Source: Friedmanniella sp.
Lineage (GTDB): Bacteria > Actinomycetota > Actinomycetes > Propionibacteriales > Propionibacteriaceae
Assembly (NCBI GenBank): GCA_025964935.1
Contig: JAOPXW010000207.1
Span: 1 to 5,109 of the forward strand
Length of the DNA stretch: 5,109 nt
Reading direction: 5' to 3'
The position numbers and the translations under genes were made by a program. Positions 1 to 5,109 of the stretch are shown here, one piece after another. The first letter of the stretch is position 1; each line of letters begins with the position of its first letter. The notes below the pieces were generated by a model. The model saw only the letters and a list, made by a program, of their open reading frames with translations, had not been told where the DNA came from and made no database searches.

Positions 1-741
1 GCTCAGCGCGTAGCCGACCACCTCCCGGCCCTCCTCGGTGACCGCCAGCCAGGACCACTCGGGCCGGCACGCGGACCGGGTCAGCTGCTCCCACCAGGAC
101 TCCGTGTCGATCGGCTGCACCCCCGACCGGTCGGCGAACGCGGCGTTGTGGGCGAGCCGTACGGCCTCGAACCATTCCGGCCGCAGCGGCACCAGCCGCA
201 CCCCCGGCACCGGCTGGGGCGCCGGCGGCGGGGTGTCCAGCCGCCGGGTCATGTCGGCCAGCCACCGCTGGGGCACCAGCCCGACCGACTCGTACAGCCG
301 CCGCTGGTCGCTGACCCGCTCGTCGACCACGCACAGGGCCTGCAGCGGCCCGTGCCCCGGCTGCCAGGAGGCCTCGCACCAGGTCCGCGCCGCCGCCAGC
401 TGCCACCGCAGCAGCGCGTGCCCGACCCCGCGCCGGCGCCAGCCGGGGTGCACCCCACCGGTGCAGTAGACGCGCCGGGGCGTCACGTCGGAGCGCTGCG
501 GGTGGTTCCAGGCGTACGCCACCAGGCTGCGGCCCGAGTCGCGCCCGATCAGGGTCTCGTGCTCCGGGTCGGACCCGCTCTCCTCGAAGTTCTCGTAGAG
601 CTCCGCCTCGCTGTGCCGCTCGTCCGGCTCGTCGAGGTGCTCGATGGCGGTGATCAGCCCGTTCAGCTCGTCGAGGTCGGAGCGCTTGAGAGGGCTCCAG
701 TCCAGGCGGGTGGGGTCTTCCGGCCGGTCACTCGGCTGCAC
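1..741 (-). CDS. Tandem GNAT-family N-acetyltransferase, MshD-like layout (C-terminus cut by window edge)
   Basis: Minus-strand frame open from a GTG at 741-739 to the left edge, giving 247 codons with no stop. The protein would move an acetyl (or other acyl) group from CoA to an amine in the cytoplasm; the acceptor is unknown. The first GNAT domain spans about residues 12-168. Its acetyl-CoA loop is GGVHPGWRRRGVGHALL (95-111), with the R-x-x-G-x-G core at R102, G105 and G107, and a motif-B-like RRLYESVGL lies at 147-155. A proline-rich linker (171-180) leads into a second GNAT domain from about 181, containing HNAAFADRSG (198-207). The window ends before that domain's own CoA loop. Two GNAT domains in one chain resemble mycothiol synthase MshD, but many actinobacterial GNATs share this layout, so I do not assign that role. 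The GTG start is chosen for the strong GGAAGGAG upstream and for the lack of another nearby in-frame start. The gene begins 25 bp after the acyltransferase stop, so it is probably co-transcribed with it. Confidence 0.85.
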   Translation of the reverse strand, partial: MQPSDRPEDPTRLDWSPLKRSDLDELNGLITAIEHLDEPDERHSEAELYENFEESGSDPEHETLIGRDSGRSLVAYAWNHPQRSDVTPRRVYCTGGVHPGWRRRGVGHALLRWQLAAARTWCEASWQPGHGPLQALCVVDERVSDQRRLYESVGLVPQRWLADMTRRLDTPPPAPQPVPGVRLVPLRPEWFEAVRLAHNAAFADRSGVQPIDTESWWEQLTRSACRPEWSWLAVTEEGREVVGYALS

Positions 742-745
742 GGCA

Positions 746-753
746 CTCCTTCC
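746..753 (-). promoter_or_regulatory. Ribosome binding site for the GNAT gene
   Basis: On the minus strand the sequence reads GGAAGGAG, then TGCC, then GTG. It is a near-perfect anti-16S match, but only 4 nt separate it from the start, which is on the short side. It supports the GTG at 741 as the start. The GTG at 746-744 is out of frame with the GNAT protein. Confidence 0.7.
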
Positions 754-766
754 TGTCGCGCTCAGA

Positions 767-1687
767 CTAGTGTCGCCAGATCCGCGGCGCGGGCCGCTGG
801 CCGCCTTCGACCGGCGGCTCGCTCTGCTGCCAGATCCGGCGCCAGGCCGCGGGCGGCGGCGTCAGCGCCGAGGGCTGCGCCCCGCGCTGGGCCTGCCACC
901 ACGAGGTCTCGTCCTCGGCCAGCAGCGCCTGGACCGCCCGGCGGATCCGGGGGGCCATGTCACGCGGTGCGTCACCGGGCTGCGGGACGATCGGGGCGCC
1001 GTACCGGACGCTGACCCGGGGCCGGCCCTTGACCGGCCAGCCGCGGCCCCGGGGCATCGCGGCGTAGGTCCCGCGGATGCCGACCGGGATGACCGGCACC
1101 TGGTACTCCACGGCCATCCAGGCCGCACCCATCCGGAAGCGGCCCAGGTAGCCGTCCCGGGAGCGGGTGCCCTCGGGGTAGACGACCACGCTCCAGCCGG
1201 CCGCGAACAGCTCGGCGGGGGTGCCGCTGAGCGCACCGCCGCGGCGCTCGATGGGGAAGGTGTTGAAGGCGATGGCGGAGCCGCCGGCCCGCCACCAGGT
1301 GTCGAAGAAGTAGTCCGCGGCCGCGGCCACCGCGGTCCGGCGCCGCCGCTGACCGGGCAGGGTGCACAGCAGCACGGCGGTGTCGAGGTGCGAGGAGTGG
1401 TTGGCCACGATCAGCGCCGGCCCCTCGTAGCCCCGCAGGTCCTCGAGGCCGTACACCTCGAGGGTGAGCTCCTTGTGCAGGACCGAGCCGAGGCCGGCCA
1501 CCAGGACGAGCTCGCGCAGCGCCCGTACGGGAGGGGTCCGGGCCCAGGCCGTCGGGAAGACGGGGCGCTCGTCGGGGGTCGGGGTCTCCCCGCCCGCCTC
1601 GACGTGGCGCCGGAGCCGGGCGCGCGCCCGGACCCACCCCAGCAGCTGCCGGGTGTGTCCCGGAGCCGAAGCCGTCCGGTCGCTCAT
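767..1687 (-). CDS. PlsC-type acyltransferase (1-acyl-glycerol-3-phosphate acyltransferase family)
   Basis: A 306-residue protein of the glycerolipid acyltransferase (LPLAT/PlsC) family, which transfers a fatty acyl group from acyl-CoA or acyl-ACP to a hydroxyl, typically on lysophosphatidic acid at the inner membrane face. The family motifs appear in order: NHSSHLD at 96-102 (catalytic H97-x4-D102), FPIERRG at 144-150 (acceptor-phosphate motif), PEGTRS at 171-176, and VPVIPVGIRGTY at 197-208. A hydrophobic stretch (about 59-70) could sit at the membrane; there is no clear signal peptide. The N-terminus (1-50) is basic and hydrophilic. The tail (259-306) is proline- and tryptophan-rich (W263, W264, W282, W286, W304) and lies outside the catalytic fold. 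The ATG at 1687 is chosen because it overlaps the upstream stop as ATGA and begins just before the conserved region. The frame stays open further upstream, but that part reads as low-complexity shadow sequence. The true acyl acceptor is not visible from sequence. Given the FAR neighbour, it could be an alkyl-glycerol phosphate or a fatty alcohol. Confidence 0.93.
   Translation of the reverse strand: MSDRTASAPGHTRQLLGWVRARARLRRHVEAGGETPTPDERPVFPTAWARTPPVRALRELVLVAGLGSVLHKELTLEVYGLEDLRGYEGPALIVANHSSHLDTAVLLCTLPGQRRRRTAVAAAADYFFDTWWRAGGSAIAFNTFPIERRGGALSGTPAELFAAGWSVVVYPEGTRSRDGYLGRFRMGAAWMAVEYQVPVIPVGIRGTYAAMPRGRGWPVKGRPRVSVRYGAPIVPQPGDAPRDMAPRIRRAVQALLAEDETSWWQAQRGAQPSALTPPPAAWRRIWQQSEPPVEGGQRPAPRIWRH
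1684..1687 (-). other. ATGA stop/start overlap between the LarA-like and acyltransferase genes
   Basis: On the minus strand the acyltransferase ATG (1687-1685) shares bases with the TGA (1686-1684) that ends the LarA-like gene. Only a weak GTGAG precedes the ATG, so the acyltransferase is probably translated by ribosomes terminating on the upstream gene (inference). This points to linked production of the two proteins. Confidence 0.9.
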
Positions 1688-3231
1688 CTCACGTCCGTCA
1701 CGATCCGCGGCGGCGCGTGCAGGTAGCTGACCGAGGGGCTGCGGCCGACGCTGGAGGCCACGATCTCGAGGGCGTCGGCCAGCGTGGACGCCGCGCGGAA
1801 GCCGAGCCGCTCGACGCTGGCCCGGTCGGCCCCCACCCACACGATGTCGGTGCAGTGGGCCCGGGCCCGGCTCAGCTCGTACCACAGGTGCAGCGGGTGC
1901 AGACCGTGGTAGGCCTGGCTGGTCCGGTAGAGGTGGCGGTACCACGGCTCCTCGGCGTAGCCGTCCTCCACCTCGGCGCGGATCTGGTCCGGGTCGGTGG
2001 TGCGGGGCAGCACGTCGGCGAAGAAGTCCACCGAGGACGGGTGGTGCAGCGGGGAGAAGTCCGGGGCCAGCGGGTGGAACAGGATCAGCGCGCCGCCCTC
2101 GCGGACGAAGGGTCGCCCGGTGTGCGAGCCGAAGGCCGCGGCCAGCCCCGACCAGGCGGCCAGCACCGGGTTGGTCAGGGAGTTCACGCTGTACGGGGTG
2201 CGGGAGGAGACCCCGATCACCCCGACGTCGGTCTGCCCGTCGACCTCGACCACCTGCTGGGCCCGGATCTGGGCCTGGGACGCCTGCTGGACCGCCGCCG
2301 GGTCCCCGGCGCTGACCAGGGTGGCGTGGTGGGCCGACTCCAGCCCGGCGGCGAAGCGGCGGCGGGCCCAGGTCGGCGTAGAGCCGAAGCCCTGCCGCAG
2401 GGCCAGCCAGGTCGCCCGGTCCCGGACGCTCCACTCCCACTCCCGCTTGCCCAGGAAGGCCAGTGAGCCCGGGAAGACGTCCTGGTCCAGCACCGCCTCC
2501 ACCGCGAAGATCTCCAGGGAGCCCGCGACCACGTCGGCCGCGGCCCGCTCGGCGGCCCCGCCGCTGCGCTGACCCTCGAGTCCCGCGACCGAGCGGATGG
2601 CGGCGGTCGAGCCGAGGCCGGTGACGACCTGCGCCGCCCCGCCCCCCTGGGGTCCGGTCACCAGGTGCACCAGGACGACCAGGTCCGAGGCGGCCACCCG
2701 GGCGTTGACCCGGACCGTTGCGTCGCCATCGCCGCCGCCGAGCGCGGTGAGGTGGTCGGTGTCCTCGGCGTCGTGGTTGGTCAGCAGGCCCTCAGGGTGG
2801 AAGGACCGGAAGACCCGCTCCCCCACCAGCCGCTCCAGCTCGACCGGCGTCAGGTGGCGGTTCAAGCCGTTGGCGCTGACCAGGGCGACGTCGTCCACCC
2901 CGGCCTGGGCGGCCCGGGTGAGCACGGCCTCGATGATGGTGCCGCGCAGGTCGGGGCGCCGCATCGGCGGCACCGGCGTGCTGAGGTCGTCGAAGGCGAT
3001 GGTCAGCCGCATCCCCGGTCGCAGCCGGGCGGTCAGCGGGTCCGAGCCGAGCGGGGCGTCCAGGGCGTGGTCGACCGCCTCGCGGAGGTCGGGCACCCGG
3101 GGCAGCGACTCGGTCGGGTAGATCACCCGCGAGCCCAGCGGCAGCTTCTCCAGGCGATAGCCGTCGCCGTCGGGCACCACCAGCGGCGGGGTGCGGTCGT
3201 CGGTTTCCAGTACGAAGCCGGGGCGGGCCAT
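1684..3231 (-). CDS. LarA/DUF2088 (lactate racemase-like) protein lacking the nickel-pincer residues
   Basis: A 515-residue soluble protein, longer than Lactobacillus LarA (about 424 residues). Fold assignment rests on several stretches: an N-terminal DUF2088-type region (about 28-230) with IAFDDLSTPVPPM (78-90, the counterpart of the LarA DxTRPxP loop), VSANGLNRHLTPVEL (118-132, counterpart of ATGFHR), NHDAED (152-157) and TGLGSTAAIR (204-213); and a LarA-C-like region with SRTPYSVNSLTNPVLAAW (343-360) and REGGALILFHPL (377-388). Compared by eye with L. plantarum LarA as I remember it, the lysine carrying the pincer cofactor aligns to A200, the nickel-binding histidine to A216, the catalytic His108 to N124, and the loop arginine to S84 or T85. 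Lactate racemase activity is therefore unlikely, and the real function is unknown. No accessory larB, larC or larE gene is in the window. The ATG at 3231 has a good AGGAG 8 nt upstream. It follows the FAR-HAD stop by 26 bp and overlaps the acyltransferase start. Confidence 0.85.
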   Translation of the reverse strand: MARPGFVLETDDRTPPLVVPDGDGYRLEKLPLGSRVIYPTESLPRVPDLREAVDHALDAPLGSDPLTARLRPGMRLTIAFDDLSTPVPPMRRPDLRGTIIEAVLTRAAQAGVDDVALVSANGLNRHLTPVELERLVGERVFRSFHPEGLLTNHDAEDTDHLTALGGGDGDATVRVNARVAASDLVVLVHLVTGPQGGGAAQVVTGLGSTAAIRSVAGLEGQRSGGAAERAAADVVAGSLEIFAVEAVLDQDVFPGSLAFLGKREWEWSVRDRATWLALRQGFGSTPTWARRRFAAGLESAHHATLVSAGDPAAVQQASQAQIRAQQVVEVDGQTDVGVIGVSSRTPYSVNSLTNPVLAAWSGLAAAFGSHTGRPFVREGGALILFHPLAPDFSPLHHPSSVDFFADVLPRTTDPDQIRAEVEDGYAEEPWYRHLYRTSQAYHGLHPLHLWYELSRARAHCTDIVWVGADRASVERLGFRAASTLADALEIVASSVGRSPSVSYLHAPPRIVTDVR

Positions 3232-3239
3232 CTAACGAT

Positions 3240-3244
3240 CTCCT
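3240..3244 (-). promoter_or_regulatory. Ribosome binding site for the LarA-like gene
   Basis: The minus strand reads AGGAG followed by 8 nt and then ATG. Motif and spacing are close to ideal, which fixes the start of the 515-residue protein at 3231 and indicates independent translation initiation within the transcript. Confidence 0.75.
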
Positions 3245-3257
3245 GTCGGGACGTGCA

Positions 3258-5109
3258 TCACTTCGGCAGAGCCCAGCGCGGGGACACCGGCTTGATCTTC
3301 CACTCGACCACCGACCAGTGCCGGGTGCCGGCCGCCCGCATCAGCGGGACGTCGGGGCTGACGGCCACGGCGTGCCCGACGGTGCTCATCATCGGGAGGT
3401 CGGAGTGGGAGTCCGCGTAGGCGAAGCTGCGGGCGAGGTCCAGGTCGTTCAGGTGGGCGTAGTGCCGCAGCCAGGCCGCCCGGGACTCCCCGACCAGCGG
3501 TGGGCCGGTCAAGAACCCGGTGCAGCGACCGTCCGCGTCGACGCCCAGGTCGGCCGCGACGATGACGTCGAACAGCGGCCGCAGCGGACGGGTGAGGGGC
3601 CGTACGGCTCCGGTGACCAGGATCGTCGTGTGGCCGGCCGCCCGGTGCTCGCGGACCCGGCGCAGCGCGTCGGGTGAGAGCCGGTTGAGGATCTGGGGGG
3701 CCATCGACTCGTCGACGTACGCCTCCAGGGCGGCCAGGTCGGCGCCCCGGTAGCGGCGGTAGACCGCGCGCAGGAACGCGCTCCGGTCCCGCTGCTCAGC
3801 CCGCAGCCAGCTGGGCAGCCGACGGACGACCTGACCGATCTCGGCCAGCTGACCGGCGGCCGACAGCTCGGGCAGCCGGGCCCACAGGTACTGCTCGATC
3901 ACGTTGGTGGACATGATCGTGCCGTCGAGGTCGAAGATCGCCAGCACCGAGGGCCCCTGGGCGTGGCGGCTGAGGTCCTTCATGGTGCTCGGCCGGTTGC
4001 CGCGCTTGCGGCGCAGTGCGTCCATCCGGCGGACCGAGGTGGTGATGGAGGGACAGTGGATGTCCTCCATGTAGGTCTTCCAGTCGTAGACCGCGGTGTC
4101 GAAGGCGAACACCGGCTGGTCGTCGGGGTGCAGGGCCCGGGTCAGAGCCAGGGTGTTGTCGTCGACGAAGTGCAGCTCGGACTGCGCGTACTCGTTGTAG
4201 AGCGACAGGTAGCGGCGCAGGAAGTCCAGCCGTCCGTGGGTCCGGTCCAGGTCCCGGGCCAGCTGGCGGGTCCGGGGCGAGCGCGGCGCGTTGGCCAGCA
4301 ACCGCTCCGCGGCCCGGTGCGCCCGCTCGGAGGTGGAGAGGAACCTCTCCACGGACGGGGCCCCGGGGAACTGCCAGGTCGGCAGCCGGGCCGCGCCGCG
4401 CGGGCCCCCCTCGAGCGGGTGCTCGGTGAAGTAGCGCGTGATGTGGCCGTACATGTCGTTGAAGCTCAGCGGGTTCCGGGCTCCGGAGCTGACGTGGTAG
4501 TACTCCGGGCTCCCCACCGCGGGCTCGGTCGCGCAGACGGCCACGATGGCGTTGACCACGTGGTCGCAGGGCACGATGTCGAGCACCGAGTCGGGCGAGG
4601 CCGGGAACTCGGGCAACTCGCCGCGGCCGAAGGCCAGGATCAGCGGCTCGGCCATCTTGAAGCCCTCGATCCACCCCGGGTAGGGGTGCAGCCAGGACGA
4701 CTCCACGATGGCCGGTCGGACGACGGAGACGTGGATGTCGGCCCCCACGTCGGCCACCACCCGCTCCCCCAGCGCCTTGGTGAAGGTGTAGACGTCGGTC
4801 CAGCCCAGGGACCGGGCGCGCTCCGTGCCGGCGAGCACCAGCTCGGACTGCACCCACTCCCGTCGGCGACGCTCGGTGTCGGCGGCGGTGGTCAGGTAGC
4901 CGGCGGCGCGGTGCTCGCGCTCGGCCGCCTTGCGCAGCGCCGTCAGCCGGGTCGAGGTGCGGGACTCGGCCTCGATCAGGTCGCGCATCCCGAGCCCGGC
5001 GGCCGTCTCGGCCTGGTAGTCGATGTCGTGCTCGTGCGGGCGCTCGGGGATCGCCCCGCGCCGTCGCCCGGCCGTGTACGCCGTGGAGATGTGGACGTAG
5101 TGCGGCACC
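3258..5109 (-). CDS. Fatty acyl-CoA reductase fused to HAD-IB hydrolase (N-terminus beyond window edge)
   Basis: The visible part is 616-617 residues ending in TGA; numbering starts at the codon at 5108. FAR proteins reduce fatty acyl-CoA to fatty alcohol with NAD(P)H. The N-terminal GxxGxxG nucleotide-binding loop is off the window. What remains is strongly FAR-like: VHISTAY (5-11, catalytic-serine region), YTFTKALGE (107-115, YxxxK with Y107 and K111), RPAIVESSW followed by PYPGWIEGF (131-150, a FAR hallmark), and DIVPCDHVVNA (177-187). A FAR_C-like segment follows (about 308-360; VDDNTL, then FAFDTAVYDWKTYM). Between STAY and YxxxK lies a long charged, probably helical insert (about 45-95). 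The HAD-IB domain (about 386-600) shows FDLDGT (392-397; nucleophile D393, acid D395), LVTGA (497-501; T499), R543 at the usual motif III lysine site, and ADSHSDLPMM (565-574; D566, D570). This is the SerB-like/TIGR01490 type. The GTG at 5108 encodes an internal valine and is not the start. The gene heads the visible operon. Exact substrates are unknown; long-chain acyl-CoA and a phosphorylated lipid or metabolite are likely. Confidence 0.93.
   Translation of the reverse strand, partial: VPHYVHISTAYTAGRRRGAIPERPHEHDIDYQAETAAGLGMRDLIEAESRTSTRLTALRKAAEREHRAAGYLTTAADTERRRREWVQSELVLAGTERARSLGWTDVYTFTKALGERVVADVGADIHVSVVRPAIVESSWLHPYPGWIEGFKMAEPLILAFGRGELPEFPASPDSVLDIVPCDHVVNAIVAVCATEPAVGSPEYYHVSSGARNPLSFNDMYGHITRYFTEHPLEGGPRGAARLPTWQFPGAPSVERFLSTSERAHRAAERLLANAPRSPRTRQLARDLDRTHGRLDFLRRYLSLYNEYAQSELHFVDDNTLALTRALHPDDQPVFAFDTAVYDWKTYMEDIHCPSITTSVRRMDALRRKRGNRPSTMKDLSRHAQGPSVLAIFDLDGTIMSTNVIEQYLWARLPELSAAGQLAEIGQVVRRLPSWLRAEQRDRSAFLRAVYRRYRGADLAALEAYVDESMAPQILNRLSPDALRRVREHRAAGHTTILVTGAVRPLTRPLRPLFDVIVAADLGVDADGRCTGFLTGPPLVGESRAAWLRHYAHLNDLDLARSFAYADSHSDLPMMSTVGHAVAVSPDVPLMRAAGTRHWSVVEWKIKPVSPRWALPK

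Noticed and set aside
742..766. Transcription terminator between the acyltransferase and GNAT genes
   Set aside because: The 25-bp gap contains a ribosome binding site, no stem-loop of useful length and no T-run.
148..1726. Long plus-strand open frames at 148-1014 and 644-1726
   Set aside because: They lie opposite the GNAT and acyltransferase genes, encode Arg/Pro/Gly-rich low-complexity protein with no motif, and lack convincing ribosome binding sites.
1688..2440. Upstream extension of the acyltransferase frame to an ATG at 2440, giving a 557-residue protein
   Set aside because: The extra 251 residues are Gly/Pro/Arg-rich, match no family, and overlap the well-supported LarA-like gene on the same strand. 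The frame is open only because stop codons are rare in GC-rich DNA.
1684..3231. Naming the LarA-like gene a functional lactate racemase (larA)
   Set aside because: The key cofactor, nickel and catalytic positions appear replaced (A200, A216, N124), no lar accessory genes are present, and the neighbours concern lipids.
3232..3257. Promoter or terminator between the FAR-HAD and LarA-like genes
   Set aside because: Only 26 bp, occupied mostly by the ribosome binding site. No -10/-35 pair or hairpin is visible.
1717..3677. Plus-strand open frames at 1717-2466, 1997-2572, 2597-3121, 2665-3420 and 3318-3677
   Set aside because: They are antisense shadows of the LarA-like and FAR-HAD genes. Composition is typical of wrong-frame GC-rich translation and no domain is recognisable.
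3796..4857. Minus-strand open frame of 353 residues inside the FAR-HAD gene
   Set aside because: It is a frame-shifted shadow of the reductase. The in-frame protein carries all the FAR and HAD motifs, while this one is a low-complexity string.
5106..5108. GTG at the right edge as the true start of the FAR-HAD gene
   Set aside because: It sits immediately before the VHISTAY active-site region, which in FAR proteins follows a full Rossmann nucleotide-binding half. The start must lie beyond the window.

Overview
The window is very GC-rich, with codon third positions almost all G or C, short intergenic gaps and Shine-Dalgarno-led ATG/GTG starts. This suggests a high-GC actinobacterium. I cannot place it to family from the sequence alone. 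There are no RNA genes, mobile elements, CRISPR arrays or phage features. The whole window is coding, and no gap exceeds 26 bp.

All four genes lie on the minus strand, so they read from the right edge to the left. First is a gene cut by the right edge (3258-5109): a fatty acyl-CoA reductase (FAR) with its C-terminal FAR_C-like segment, fused to a HAD-IB phosphatase-like domain. After 26 bp comes a 515-residue protein of the LarA/DUF2088 (lactate racemase-like) fold (1684-3231). It appears to lack the residues that hold the nickel-pincer cofactor. Its stop overlaps the start of a PlsC-type acyltransferase (767-1687) in an ATGA junction. After another 25 bp comes a tandem GNAT acetyltransferase (1-741), cut by the left edge.

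The spacing (26 bp, 4-bp overlap, 25 bp) makes one transcription unit likely. The promoter lies off the right edge, and the end lies beyond the left edge. FAR would make fatty alcohol from acyl-CoA, the HAD domain could remove a phosphate, and the PlsC protein could acylate a glycerolipid or similar alcohol. FAR, HAD and acyltransferase modules also occur together in the myxobacterial ether-lipid enzyme ElbD (from memory). An unusual lipid, such as an ether lipid, wax-type ester or alcohol-derived lipid, is therefore a reasonable hypothesis. The LarA-like protein has no obvious place in such a pathway and is the most puzzling part of the window.
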